NCBI GenBank assembly: GCA_030549175.1
Contig: JAUKUA010000005.1
Coordinates: 3,038,001-3,102,000 of the forward strand
Length of the DNA stretch: 64,000 nucleotides
DNA from: Lasiosphaeris hirsuta
Lineage: Eukaryota; Ascomycota; Sordariomycetes; Sordariales; Lasiosphaeriaceae
Direction: 5' to 3'
Positions 1 through 11,500 of the stretch are shown one piece after another (position 1 is the first letter of the stretch; the number at the start of each line of letters is the position of its first letter). Under the pieces are notes generated by a model. The model searched no databases, had not been told where the DNA came from, and saw only the letters and a list, made by a program, of their open reading frames with translations. Position numbers and translations under genes: made by a program.

Positions 1-359
1 TGGATGCGCGGGAGGCCTGGCTCGAGCGACGCATCAAGGAAAAGGCCGAACGCAGGGCTGAGAGGGCTAAGAAGAAGGCGATAAAGAGCGGCGTGCCTCT
101 TGCGCCGGGCAGCGAAGCGCAGAACCAGGGAGCAACACCACCCCCCTCTTCTACTGGTGCTGCGAAGACTGACGCAGACAAGTTACCGCCCACGACCGCT
201 CCGGGATCAACGGCACCCTCTTTCACAGCCGACCCTGCTGCGAACCCGAGTGCCAGGTTATCCTCCACCATGGCACGCCTGAAGGCTGCACAGGCCAAAC
301 GGGATGAAGAGAAGAGGAAACGAGAAGCAGAGGCCTTGGCTAACAGTGTTGAGGCGTAG
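1..359 (+). CDS. 3' end of a gene of unknown function (partial)
   Basis: An open frame runs from the left edge (first full codon at base 3) to a TAG at 357-359, giving about 118 C-terminal residues. The visible part opens with a strongly charged helix rich in Arg, Lys, Glu and Ala (AREAWLERRIKEKAERR). A Pro/Thr/Ser/Ala-rich low-complexity stretch follows, then a second Lys/Arg/Glu helix near the stop. Such tails are usual in nuclear or mitochondrial scaffold and ribosome-associated proteins, but no domain is recognisable and I do not assign a function. The gene is convergent with IBA57 downstream. An ATG/GTG inside the frame could in principle start a short protein, but the frame stays open upstream, so a partial gene is the simpler reading. 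Confidence 0.6.
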   Translation, partial: DAREAWLERRIKEKAERRAERAKKKAIKSGVPLAPGSEAQNQGATPPPSSTGAAKTDADKLPPTTAPGSTAPSFTADPAANPSARLSSTMARLKAAQAKRDEEKRKREAEALANSVEA

Positions 360-681
360 CGGGCGGAGCTCCTGGCGTAGCAGATCCTCATTAAAACACC
401 ACCTTGATACCCCTTTCCTATCTCGAGAACAGATCAATTAGAGCAAAATAGAATTATATGACAAGTGGCGCCTCTTTTTTTGCGCTGTTTCGCGCAATAC
501 ATCCCTTGATCTACTATACAGCGAATGTCACAGGACATATAACTAGACAAATAAGTCGGTTGATACATCCCCGGCTGTCAATATGTTGTAAGGTCTTGAA
601 ACGCCTGTCATGCCCCGCTCTAGTATATGCAACACATAACTATCAAACACATATAATATACAACCGTCATCCTTAAAATCC
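360..681. other. Convergent intergenic region
   Basis: These 322 bases separate the stops of two convergent genes. They are AT-rich compared with the flanking coding DNA and must contain both 3' UTRs. I see no RNA gene or repeat. Confidence 0.6.
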
Positions 682-1872
682 CTAATCCAACGCCTGTCTC
701 AGCCACTCCGGCACAAACGCCCTAACTCTCACCCCCTCCGCCCCCTCCACACCAAACTCCGCCGTAGGGTCACACCCCTTGGCACTCCCCGGCGGCGCCT
801 TCAAGTCCGTCATGGGCTGCAGCCGACATAGCGCTAGCCCAACATTCCCTACGCCGCCCAGGAACTTGCCCGTCGACCGGCCCCCACCAACGGGGACTAT
901 ACCCGCCGGCGCGGCCACCTGCCCCCCTCCAGAAAACCCCAGACGGTACTCGACTTGGTCCGGCGCCGGCTCGCCCGCGCCGTACAGCACGACGGGTAGC
1001 ACGCGCTTGCGCACGACGCCCTGGTGGCGCGTGCGGATGGTCAGCTCCTGGCCGACGTAGCAGCCCTTGTGGAAGTCGATGGCCCCCATCATGACGTCCA
1101 AGTTGCTCTCGAGGGGCAGCGCCTCGTCGCGCGGCAGCTCCGCGGCGCCCTCGGGCACGCCGGCCAGGATGCGGCGGAGGCGGTAGGCGTCGTAGGTCGC
1201 GGGCGGGAGGGCGAGCGGGGGCGGGGCGGTGGAGGGTGTGATGAGGCGGTGGCCGAGGTCGGGCGCGCGCGTGTCGGCCAGGGTGAGGGTCTGCGGTGGG
1301 GTGGGAAGGGGAGAGGAGGACGGTGGCGACCCCCAGGCGTGCCAGATGGTCGCTTCCGACAGGTCGAGGACGCGTACTGCGATCTTGGACCGCAGCATGT
1401 ACCGCTTGATGCGCGCCTGCAGGGGGGCCGCTTCGGCGGCGTCGACCTCGATCAGGAAGCTGGTTTCGGGGGACGCGGTGGGGGAGGTGTGGAAGGCGGC
1501 TGTGTCGCGGTAGATGAAGACGTCGTTGAGAATGCGGCCCCGCGCCGAGAGGAAGGCCGCGTAGATGCCCGGGCCGGGGTGGGTTAGGATGTTGGCGGTG
1601 ATGGAGCGCTGCAGGAAGGTGGCTGCATCGCGGCCCGTGATGGAGATGAGGCGGCGCGCGGGGGAGAGGTTGGCGAGGCCGGTCGGCGCGGGGGCCGGGG
1701 GTGGGTCGGCAACTGAGGTTGACTGAGAGAAGGGCCGGGAGGAGGACCGGAGGGGGGGCCGGGTGAGGGGCCGAGACAGACACGGGCGGAACACGACGGG
1801 GGTCAATACCCCCCCAGTAGCCGTTGCCGTTGCCGTTGCCGTTGCCGCAGCCAGCGGCATGGTGCTCGGCAT
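682..1872 (-). CDS. iba57: IBA57/CAF17 mitochondrial iron-sulfur cluster assembly factor
   Basis: Single-exon gene of 396 residues. The family is tetrahydrofolate-binding (YgfZ/GcvT fold) and works in the mitochondrial matrix with ISCA1/ISCA2 to mature [4Fe-4S] proteins. The family signature KGCYVGQE is at about residues 269-276, followed by TIRTRHQG. The N-terminal region has the expected start of the GcvT-like domain (ARRLISITGRDAATFLQ). The first 65 or so residues are basic and rich in Ser, Ala and Pro, as in a mitochondrial presequence. I use the ATG at 1872; an in-frame TTG lies four codons upstream, and a second ATG at 1860 could also serve. The presequence contains an alanine-threonine run coded by a six-base tandem repeat, and a GT microsatellite lies just upstream of the start. 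Confidence 0.93.
   Translation of the reverse strand: MPSTMPLAAATATATATATGGVLTPVVFRPCLSRPLTRPPLRSSSRPFSQSTSVADPPPAPAPTGLANLSPARRLISITGRDAATFLQRSITANILTHPGPGIYAAFLSARGRILNDVFIYRDTAAFHTSPTASPETSFLIEVDAAEAAPLQARIKRYMLRSKIAVRVLDLSEATIWHAWGSPPSSSPLPTPPQTLTLADTRAPDLGHRLITPSTAPPPLALPPATYDAYRLRRILAGVPEGAAELPRDEALPLESNLDVMMGAIDFHKGCYVGQELTIRTRHQGVVRKRVLPVVLYGAGEPAPDQVEYRLGFSGGGQVAAPAGIVPVGGGRSTGKFLGGVGNVGLALCRLQPMTDLKAPPGSAKGCDPTAEFGVEGAEGVRVRAFVPEWLRQALD
1820..1847. repeat. GCCGTT hexanucleotide repeat inside the IBA57 presequence
   Basis: About 4.7 tandem copies of GCCGTT on the plus strand. On the coding strand they specify alternating Ala-Thr residues in the presumed mitochondrial presequence. 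The unit is a multiple of three, so copy-number change would lengthen or shorten the presequence without a frameshift. Confidence 0.95.
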
Positions 1873-1886
1873 GGACGAAAACAAAA

Positions 1887-1889
<3 letters not shown>

Positions 1890-1926
<37 letters not shown>
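1890..1926. repeat. (GT)18 microsatellite upstream of IBA57
   Basis: A perfect GT/CA dinucleotide run of 37 bases begins 18 bases upstream of the IBA57 ATG, so it lies in the 5' UTR or core promoter. Confidence 0.97.
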
Positions 1927-1928
<2 letters not shown>

Positions 1929-2280
1929 GTGCGCTCAGGCGTTCTCGAATTCTTGGTTGGGCGCGAGGCGCGAAACGCGGCGAGATACAAAGTGCCTTCC
2001 GGTCCCGTTTCTCAATTCAAACGCGAGCGTTTTGGGAAAGGCAAGATGCCGAGTGACGTATGCCCGTGCAAAGCGGCGGCAGTTAGGATTTCGCCGACCG
2101 GCCACATCGGACATCGATAAGGCCGAGTGCATGGTCCAAGCGCTATCTAAAAGAGCTGCCCGTCATGGAGACTTTTTGCGGCCTGCTGCCATGGGCCTGT
2201 CACCCCCTGTCAATGCCTGCCGCGTTGCCCCTGAAGCGGGCCTAGTCGCACTCGTCAAGAAACCCGGCGGCCGATCCTAA

Positions 2281-2556
2281 ATGATTCCCGCCATATCTCC
2301 GGTTACCCTTTACAAAGAGACCGTAGAGGAGCTCAATCCAACAAGACCAACACCACAGCCAAGCTCTGGGACGGACGAGGGCGCAGAGGAAGTGCCTGAT
2401 GCCGATATGCCATCCACGTCTGCCTCAGCGTGCGAAGCTGTCGATGATCTCCGATGCTCCCGACTATACCCCGACTATACCGGTGACGACAATCTGCCGC
2501 AAGGCTATCGCAACAAGCTCAAGCGGAAGCCCCATACTGTACACTTAGATCCGTGA
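2281..2556 (+). CDS. Possible small hypothetical protein (91 residues)
   Basis: An ATG-initiated frame with A at position -3. The product is hydrophilic and acidic with a Thr/Pro/Ser-rich middle, and ends in a basic patch (YRNKLKRKPH). No signal peptide, membrane segment or recognised domain. It stands alone in a long gene-poor stretch, and its base composition is not clearly coding. It may be a chance frame or the remnant of a larger gene. Confidence 0.2.
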   Translation: MIPAISPVTLYKETVEELNPTRPTPQPSSGTDEGAEEVPDADMPSTSASACEAVDDLRCSRLYPDYTGDDNLPQGYRNKLKRKPHTVHLDP

Positions 2557-5500
2557 TAGTCCCCGGCAACCCGTAGTTTCGTAACGCCTCGGGTTTTAAT
2601 ACGGCAATGCCCACCGAGTCCCATCTCACCCGCAGGTGTGTCTTGATGCCGCGGGCACTTTTACGTCGTTAAGGTTCGCAGGTCCCGGATCGCAGCAGCA
2701 GCGGGACGGACGCCTGAGCCACCTGCACGGATCAGTTGACTCACTCCGGGGAGCTGGGAATGACTGCGTCGCACAGGTGTGCCCACCGCGAAACGGCCCT
2801 CATCCCATCTTATGGTGTTTTGACTCCTGAGAACCCACATGATTCATTATTAATCAGTCAAACACTACTTGTTCTCAACTGACGCCTTTTCGAGTACCTT
2901 CGCCCACCCGCCCAGAAATCAGGAAATATCCAGCAAGATCATCCATGAGCCCTGCAGGTCATCCGTCTCGCAGCAGCCAAGCCTCATGATCGCCCATTCG
3001 CACTCGCACCCGTCAGAAACGGCAGGATAGAGAATAATATTGGGTGTAGCAATATCTCATTCTGACCGTCAGAGCGCCTCACCGCCCTTCCTCCTCAGGC
3101 TGCTAGATTATAGATATTAAACCGAGGCTCACTCTCAACTCGGCAGTGCCCGTGTGAGTACTACGACCTTAGCGTCAGAGCTGTGTCACTTTGTAAGACA
3201 GAGCGGTCGCACAACCGGCAGCACAAGGAACGCAGGGCCATTTACCCGCGGGTCGAGGACACGCCTGGGCGCCTTGTGGTCATCCCCTTGAGGGCATTTC
3301 GGTCTGCAAACGCCCTGTATCACCGTAAAAAGGCACAGTCCCGGGTCAACACGGAGGCAAAGCCACACCAGAAGCGCCGTACGATAGTACTTTGATGAGA
3401 AACTGTAACCATCACACCGTAACACGACGCGTTTGATGATGACCTAAAGTCCAAACACAAGTTCCTCCACCCGGCCAACTTCGGACCTTGACACTGCACC
3501 CGGCCTGGCTCGGACCTTAACACCGTTGCTCCCCAGTCTACGGAGCCGAGGGGCAGCTAGATTGCACGCACCAATCGCGATCCGAGCTTTGACAAGAGAC
3601 TGGTCAAAATCATCCCGGGTCACTTTCCCAAAGCATCCAAGGCAGGCGGTGCTTGGAGTACACTAGTACAAACCTCCGTGATTGATGCCGGTGGGCCAGG
3701 CGTCCAGTCTGACCCTCCTCACAAGTTCTAAGAACCAGGCGGTCATCATGCTCGACGCCGACCTCTTCGACCGAACTCTCCTCACCGTTTTGTCGAAACT
3801 GTGGGAACCAACGCAAGCGGTCAAGTGATCGGCTGCTAGCAAGAAGGGGTGCGGGACGTCTTGTCTCTGTCTCAACACACAGATCTGGTGATTGATAAGA
3901 AGGATAGACTAGATAACAGACTGCGACCCGACGATGGCTCCCGCCTGCCCTGTGCTTTGTCTTTTGCGGGGAGTTGGTGATAGGTGGAGGGTGGGGGGAC
4001 CACCACACAACGAGCTCCTCCGAGTCAATGCCGAAGCCAAAGGGGGTGGGGGGAACCACTACCCGATCCGATCAACTCAACAGTCAACTCCAACCCCATC
4101 AAAAAGCCATGACCATGCGAGGTCCTCTGACACTCTGCCTGCCAAGGGCGCACGTATCCAACAAGCGCAACTCATTACCTGCTCACAGCGAAAAAGGGGA
4201 GCCAAAGCCGGTCGATAGCCTTGAGCATCTCCTCTTCCCCCCCCGTGTTAGTTTGAAATGCCTTCCTTATGCGGGAGATGCGGGGGACTTTGGGTTTGAC
4301 TCGTCTGGTCTCTGGACTAAAGTGCTCAGGTGGGGCAAAATAAGCAGGGCCGCAAGTAGAGAAGGAAAGAGCGAGATTATGTCAGCTCCATGGCAACACC
4401 CTTTCCCTTTCCACTGAAGCATATTCCAGCCCTACTGCACTAAAACGGCGATCCTACTACCTTATCGGCAATGGAGTCCATCCACCACTGCCACACACCA
4501 CACACTGGTGCCCACCGCCGGACGGGGGGAGTGCAGGAGCGGAGGGGGCTGGCCAGACTTCGCTTTGGGGCCCAATCGAAACCGCGGCCTCATCCCAACG
4601 AAAAGCAGTGCAATAAGGGGACTGCTTACCTACTTTTGTCTCAATGCTGAAGACAGCATCGGCAAGGGACGTCAAAACGCCGGGCTGGGGCAGGACGATG
4701 ACCACGTCGACCGCCATGTCAGAGTCATCAAGCCAGCCCGAAATGATCTCCCAGGATAACATCGCCAGAAATGAATTCCACATCCTCTGCTGCACTGTCC
4801 TGCACCGCCTCCTCACCTATATTCCTCCATGGGGTCTATGTTGCGGGCCTCCTCACGAGGGGGGCATGGAGATGTTGGATGGGGCCTTGAGGAGAAGATG
4901 CGTTGGCCAGCAAGGGCGCCCATGACCGGCGTGCCATCCATCCATTCACATCTAGAGGCAGTTCGCCAAAAGAAAACGCCCCGCACCTAAGCGGAACAAC
5001 ACACTAGACAAGAGAGCCGAGCCTGTTCGGCTTGCTCACCCTTCCATGCAATTGCGCCCGTTCATCGCGGTAAGGCTTTCGCATTGCGGGGAAGGACTTC
5101 GGCCTACCGATTTCCCACATTGGGGGATGATGGGCTGAATCATGAAACAGCGATTGCAGGACTTTGAACAACACACAGCTGCCAGTCAGGCCTCACGGCG
5201 TTGGTAGTAAGGGGTAACGGCGCCCCTTTTGCCCTCCATAGGGGCCTTAGGATCACCACGTGCCATGTGCTAGGCGAAAGAGGAGAAAGAATTGTAAGGT
5301 CTAGCTGATAGCACGGCCCAATCGGCTCCGTTTTCTTTTGTCCAAGTTCCCCGTTCCGGCTGCGCGGTGCGTGGGACCCAACTCCGCGCCCACCGCCGTG
5401 GAAGGTTCAAGGGGCGGCCGCGGCCCCGCGGCATGCACTCCGTTTTGCTCGGTTCAGAAACTGTGTGCATCTATCTGCTTGGCTGGCCCAGAGTCCAGAC

Positions 5501-7735
5501 TCTGGGCGCGCGCTCGCTTCTCTCAATTCGGGGTCGGTGTGCACTGCAGCTTGGCGGCGCCTCAGCCTCCACGCGACACTGAACAATGGGACAATTCATC
5601 CAGGCATCACTTTAAGAAAATGCAGTGCATGCAGCGCCATAGTCTGACTACGACGACAGGACGCGGGGAGAACGACGAGGTGCCAAAACGGACCGGCAGA
5701 ACAGTCAGCCGCCCGACAGGATGCACGGATTACGAAGTGTACCTAGCAGGCAGGAGGTGTAAAACCGTCGATGGCTAAGCTCCTCTCTCTCCTAGGGTTT
5801 TGGGTACGAGCCTCCTACCAAAGACAGACGCGATTGTGAGGTTGACAGGTCACGAGTATGTCTGTCGGTTGCAAGTGGGCAATGCAATCGCGTCGGGTCC
5901 TATCAAACAGCTGCAACAGGCCCAGCCATATCGCCAGCGAAGCAAACCCCTCACTCTCCACTTGGCTTGTCCACCGCCGCGTTCATCAGGCTCACACAAA
6001 GAAGAAAAAATTGAGCCTGAACCCCACCATCGTGAGAGCTTGAGGCAATCAGGTGTTGAGCCCGGCAAAAACGCACAAGACTAAAAGGAGATGGCCCCGT
6101 CTCAAACGGCGCCATAATCCGGGGTTGAAACCGTCGTAAAGGCTGGCTAAACGTTGATTAGAAAAAAGCACACTTGCATGGTGGTTAGGAAATTGGTGTT
6201 GGCGTTGGCGTTGGTGAAGGAGATAATTCCATTGCTGAGAAATGAATTGCTGATGATGGAATGTTGCTGATGAATCAAAACGAAAACGGGTTATGCCCGG
6301 ACGTAAAAGACCAAGCGGGGCCCACATCTCCGTATCCGCCCGCCCTAGCAGCACGGATGGAAATGGCGGGATCATGGATCATACGTGCCTGATGATCTGG
6401 TTTGCCTGTCCTTTTAACTCCGCGGGCTCCGCACCAAAAAAACGCCAACGTAAATCCAACCACCGCCGCTCTCGAAAACTGGCACACCCCCCGCCGAGGC
6501 GGCCTGGATGCACCTTGGCGGCCAGATGGATTAATGTGTCAGTTGCACCCATCTGGGCAAATCCCCCCCCCAACCCACAAAAAAAAAAAAAAAAAAAAAC
6601 GCCTGACAATTCCATCTGCCTTGGTGGAAAGAGACCGAAAGACCACAGCGCCCAGGGCAATTCGTAGATTGTAGGGGACGAAATGCGCCCTCCCCATGGC
6701 CGCGCGCCCCGCTAGCTGTAACAAAGTTCCGTTGCTTGCGTAACGCAACCGCATCATCAGGAGGTCAAGTAAAAGAGAGGTAGTTCGCTAGTGTGTACGT
6801 AAGGCATCCGCAACGACGTTCAGCACCAGGTGGGAAGCGAAAGCGAAAACGACCGCGTACGGCCTCGCCCAAATGAGCGAAACCCCGAGGCACGGCACCC
6901 AAATTCCCCCATCGCAGATGGGCAGAAGGAAAACGTCGGGTCGGTTAGAGGTCGCGCGCTGGTCGTGGTTGGTTGGAGCGTGCGTACCGCTTACACGTGT
7001 CTCACACAATGGCAAAACCCAAAACCGAGGACGGACTCATCAAAAAGATTTGTTAGCCCCACACCCTTGGGTGGAGCCGCCGAATGAACCCTGGGCTTGG
7101 CCTGACAGGCTTGGGGTGGTGAATCATAGGTTCCGCTGGCTCGGAACCCGAACTCGGCCCCCCTGGGCACTTTAACCCTGGGGGCAGTGTCGGCTCAACA
7201 CGAGCTCACCAAAATGCTCCACGTCTGATGACGGGCAACTGCTCAATTGATGGTTTCACGATCATTTCACACAGCATGCAGGAACAGTTTGAAGTATTGT
7301 AGATGTTTGTTTGTATTGTTTGTCCAAAGGGCAGATCAGTTATCTCGAAAGGCGGGAAGCCTAGAATTTGCTCCCCGCCTGATTCCCCTCCCAAAGCTGC
7401 TTGCTGCTCACTCAGCGAGCCAGCCTCTTGCTCAACCTCAAGCCATCATCCATCCAGACGAGGCCGGGGAGCAAGAAAAAGAAGTAGTAAAAAGAAGAAG
7501 AAAAAAGACATCTCGCTTCGTATTCGCCCACCAATTAAGAAATCCCATGACCCGTTGATTGAGAAGTGTTGTATCAATCGCTTCCCATAATCGTAGCAAT
7601 GATGCCGTTTCGCTCTCTAACCACCGAATTTTATGCCCGTTAGGCAAAAGACCCCAAATGTGCTGTTTTGGTATCATTCGCTAAAAGCAAAACGCCGCGC
7701 CCAATGCAAGACTGTAAAAGAGACGCCGACCACTT
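2557..7735. other. Gene-poor intergenic stretch (about 5.2 kb)
   Basis: No frame on either strand has family similarity or good coding character; the many frames of 60-150 codons are overlapping and low complexity. A 21-base A run is at 6579-6599 and short TTGGCG repeats lie near 6195. I see no terminal repeats, transposase or polymerase motifs, and no tRNA. The right end contains the 3' UTR of the acidic protein gene. Confidence 0.5.
6579..6599. repeat. Poly-A tract (21 A)
   Basis: An uninterrupted A run preceded by a C-rich stretch. It is probably a simple mononucleotide repeat. No gene-like sequence ends here that would suggest a retroposed poly-A tail. Confidence 0.9.
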
Positions 7736-8572
7736 CTAGTACACTGATATCGCCGACACAATCCTTGCGGGGTTGCGAGGCGGGAGGTAGAAGCCTTGAT
7801 CGTAGAATGCGTCCTTGTCGTCTTGTGTTGGCGCGTAGAACTCGGTTGTCGTTGTGGAGATGGCCGGTTCCCTCGTCTTCTCCGAAAATGCGGGGAGGAC
7901 AACGACAGGCGGCGATGGGGGCATCGACTCGTCTTCAGATGTGTCCTCGTCATGATCGAGCTCAGGAGGCGAGGCCGAGTGCGAAGGACTCCTCTGCAGG
8001 GCGAGCTCGGCAAAGTTCTCGTCATCCTCGTAGTCGGAATCGTCCTCCATGTCGTAGTCGTAGTCGTAGTCCTTGTCTTGTATTTGGGGAGCGGCGAGGG
8101 ACGCAGAGTGCGAGGGTATCCTGCGGAGGGAGACAACGTCGGCCATCTCAACGTCCTCGTCATCAGAGAAGTCGCTGTCGTCGTCAGAGGAGTCGGACTC
8201 GGCGTCCTCGGCGTGCCAGTCGTGCTCGGGTTCCTCGACCGAATCGGCCCATTGGACGTGCTTGTCCTCGCTCTTGGTGGCGCCGCGGACGGATTGGTTG
8301 AACCACGATTCTTGTTCCCTCTCGGCCTCAGCAAGCTCGAGCATCAGCGAGTCGAGAAGGTTGGCGTGGCCGACGAGCAGGCGGAGGTTGTGATCGGGGC
8401 GGGCAGCCTCGGACGAGAGCTTTGCTCGGGCCTTGTGGGCGAGGAAGTAGGCCTGTGTGATCGACATCTTCTTGGAAGCGATCTTGAATGGAGAAGAGAC
8501 AATGGGCGAAGCTGGCAAAGCAGTCTTAGGCCTCGATTGTGTTTGCGTTGAGAGTTGGAGTGTGGAAGGCAT
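7736..8572 (-). CDS. Acidic protein of unknown function, probably conserved in filamentous ascomycetes
   Basis: Single-exon gene of 278 residues from the ATG at 8572. An upstream in-frame TTG at 8641 is less likely to be the start. Residues about 35-95 are the best-ordered part: a helical segment with MSITQAYFLAHKARAKL and then NLRLLVGHANLLDSLMLELAEAE, an amphipathic Leu-rich helix ending before WFNQSV. The remaining two thirds look disordered, with long Asp/Glu/Ser tracts including a DYDYDYD run. Two copies of a short motif, R-x-P-S-H-S-A-S, each sit next to an acidic tract. No signal peptide or membrane segment. From general impression the helical part resembles a conserved hypothetical family of Pezizomycotina, but I cannot name it. 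The acidity would suit a nuclear or chaperone-like role; that is inference only. Confidence 0.8.
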   Translation of the reverse strand: MPSTLQLSTQTQSRPKTALPASPIVSSPFKIASKKMSITQAYFLAHKARAKLSSEAARPDHNLRLLVGHANLLDSLMLELAEAEREQESWFNQSVRGATKSEDKHVQWADSVEEPEHDWHAEDAESDSSDDDSDFSDDEDVEMADVVSLRRIPSHSASLAAPQIQDKDYDYDYDMEDDSDYEDDENFAELALQRSPSHSASPPELDHDEDTSEDESMPPSPPVVVLPAFSEKTREPAISTTTTEFYAPTQDDKDAFYDQGFYLPPRNPARIVSAISVY

Positions 8573-11500
8573 TGTGTCTGTAAGAGAACAAGCTTCTCTA
8601 ATATTTGGTGCTATGGCGTATTTTTTTTCTTGGTGACTCAAGTCTGAATAGCAGGCAGGGGGCCGATTCCGGAATGGTTTTGCCGGGCAGGGTGTGGCGG
8701 CGGGGTGTGTAGTTAGCGGCAGGCAAGATCAGACCTGATACCAAGTGCAAGTCGAAGGCTGTTTTGCTTATTGTGCAAAATGTCAAGATGTTGGGATAGT
8801 ATGATCTTTGAATAGGACTTCTTGTCGCTGGTGGATATCTAGGACAGGAATGAGTCCGGATCGAGGGGGGCGGGCCCTTTCTTTTGTAAACTTCACACAG
8901 CCCTCGGAGTCTTGTGGGAAGTGTGTGTGGGTGTGTGTTGGTGTTCTCGGCACGAACAAGACACCGGTCATCAGGTTCCATGCTTGCAGCCAGCCATGGA
9001 TGCTCCGTCAGCTAAAACCGAGCGTGCGCCTTGTCTCCGTTGGCTCCGTTGCGAGAGGGTATGTACCCCCCCCCCCCCTGGTCAGCCAGGAGTTAACCCC
9101 TCCAACCGCGCTTTCATCCCTTGACTCTCTCCCTTCCGCCCTTTATCGGCGGTGTACTGGCCGTTTCGGCCTGTCCACAAACCCGCACTCGCGTCCCTTC
9201 GTGACTCGCCCTCCCGCCGCCTTGCTGCCCGCCTTTCTGTGTGCTGTCGCATGCTGGCCTGTCGCATGCTCCCCGACACTCGCCCATGCCCCGCCCGCAC
9301 GAGGTACTTAGCTCACCAACAAGAGAACGCTTGGATTGATTACTGTGTGTGCTTCCGGTAGCGTGCTGTCGCCTAGGCCATCCAGGTAATCTGAAGCCCG
9401 CCTTTTGGCAAGCGTTGTGTGAGCCCTGTCGTGGTAACGTCATTGGGCCTGAAACCACGAAAAAAGTCCGCTCGACGGCCGTTTCTCTCGGCTTCTCTAC
9501 GCATTGAGCGTTATCTAATCCAGAAAATCTCCCGTCTCCAGGTGCTCCAAAATGGGAGTCATGGTTCCTCCGTACCGTGATTTCAATCATGATGATACTC
9601 GCATTTCTAAGCCCTTTAATTCCGCCCTGCTACCTCCGAGGAAAACTACTCTATCCGCTTCACCACTACGCTCACCTAGACGATGCTCAATTATTCCCAG
9701 GGCCAGGACGGGCAATAGTTAGGCGTCGCAAGCGGCTTCGCATATTCGTTGTTTTCCACGTCATGGGCCAAATGAGCCAGGATGGGCAATAGGCAAGCGA
9801 GAACGAACCGCCTCGCCGCGTTGAGGCGATGCACCTTATTTCCGCAATGCGGTGCTGTATCGCGAACCACGACGGCGTGCTGCGTATACCACACCTGCTT
9901 CCAGTTAGGGAGGATGGTCGCGTGGCCTCAAAATGCCCGAACGGCCCCTAATTTCCCGCAGGGCCCCAGGATCCTAATATTCTAGGGGTTACCGTTATGA
10001 CTCTTCAGGTGTATGTATGTATGCTATGCGAAGTATGCGAGCCTGCAACCACTGCGACGCCCACACGGCGAGTATTATTGCTGCTGCGGCCGATGAATCA
10101 AGCCGTGGCTGATCTCCCAATCCCGTTGGCAATCCCGTTGGCGGTGTACCGTGCGTAGAATCGGAACGCGAAAGGGGCCCGGAGTCCGTTCCTTCCCATA
10201 AGGCTGATGGAGATGATGGAGCTCGCGGAAACGGAAATTTTCGCTGACATAACCCCGTTCTCTCTCCCGTCCCCTTCCATTCTTCCGTCGCAGCCTAGCA
10301 TGGCCCCTGGAGCACTCACACGTTCAGGCATATTCAGGCACCCAGCAGCTCCAGCTGTTCCCAGCAACGCCCAGCGCTCCGCATTCGTGGCCCAATCGAG
10401 TTGCAGTTCGTTTCCTCGCTTTCCTCGCATCCAGTTTCGTTGAGGCCCAGCTCAGCCACGCCCCAGGAGGTGTCTCAATCGCAGCTGGCCTCGATTTTCA
10501 ATTGCCAATCCGTTCCCGGTCGGGAGCAAACGTTAACACGGTAACGGCTGCAACAGCCAAGGGTTCAACGACAGCAGCAGCATTGGAAATGCAAATGCCC
10601 AGACGCCCAGACCGCGCCCTACACACTAGCGGTCTGGCATCGCAAGTGTCCAAATAAAGTGCATACGGTGTTTTGTAATCCAGGCACTTCTCGCACCATT
10701 TCCCTCGGCGATTGGTACCGGGCACATTTCATAGCAAGGAACGCTACCGAACGCAGACGGCCGTCGCATGGCAGCCAATCAGGACGGGCTTGACTAATCC
10801 CGCAGCCTGAGATGCACAGGAGATGCTGCCTGTGTGGTGTCCGTGCTTACCGAATCAGGCCGGAGACAAAGGAGGGAATCAATCATCGATCGGCTGCCGA
10901 TTCTTCCCTACTTGCCTGTCCTGCCGTCTGGCCTGGGCTGGCAGCTGGCCCGTCACCCCGTCCCCGCGGACCGGCTCGCAAACGCTCGGGGTTCCACAGC
11001 GGGACTTGTCAGTTCCCAGCTGGCGACGAAAAGGGCTCGCGGCGTGCCTTGGCACCCCCCTTCGCACAACTTACTCATCGCCAAAGCCCCCGACCGATGC
11101 GGTGGCCGCATAGATCCCATCGCCAATTTTGCCGACATGTCTCCTTCTTCTCAAAGCGACACCGAGCACGTCATGACGCCAGCGCAAGAGAGAGACAATC
11201 GGCTACGACCTCCGTACTCATCATCCGAACGTTACCTCTCCCCGCCTTTTGGCCGCACGCAGGCTTTAATGGCTTGCCAAGAATTCACGATGCGAGATAA
11301 GGACTGCCGAAATCCTTCTAGAAGGTCGCTAGAAGGTCGTTAGCCGCCTTCCATGCATCGTCTTGGCGTCTTCCGCACCCTTCCTTGCCTTCTTCTCCAT
11401 GCGCCTTCCGAAGACTCGGGCCTCTCAATGGCCAATTTCATCGGCCCATCTCTCCGTTTTCTCAGTTCGTGTCCCTCTCAGCACCCAACCCACCGGCATC

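Noticed and set aside
770..1990. 406-codon minus-strand frame
   Set aside because: A shifted frame of IBA57, His/Arg/Pro-rich and running through the GT microsatellite. The correct frame carries KGCYVGQE.
1894..2280. Plus-strand frame beginning in the GT run
   Set aside because: Starts with a Cys-Val repeat produced by the microsatellite and begins at a GTG; no motif.
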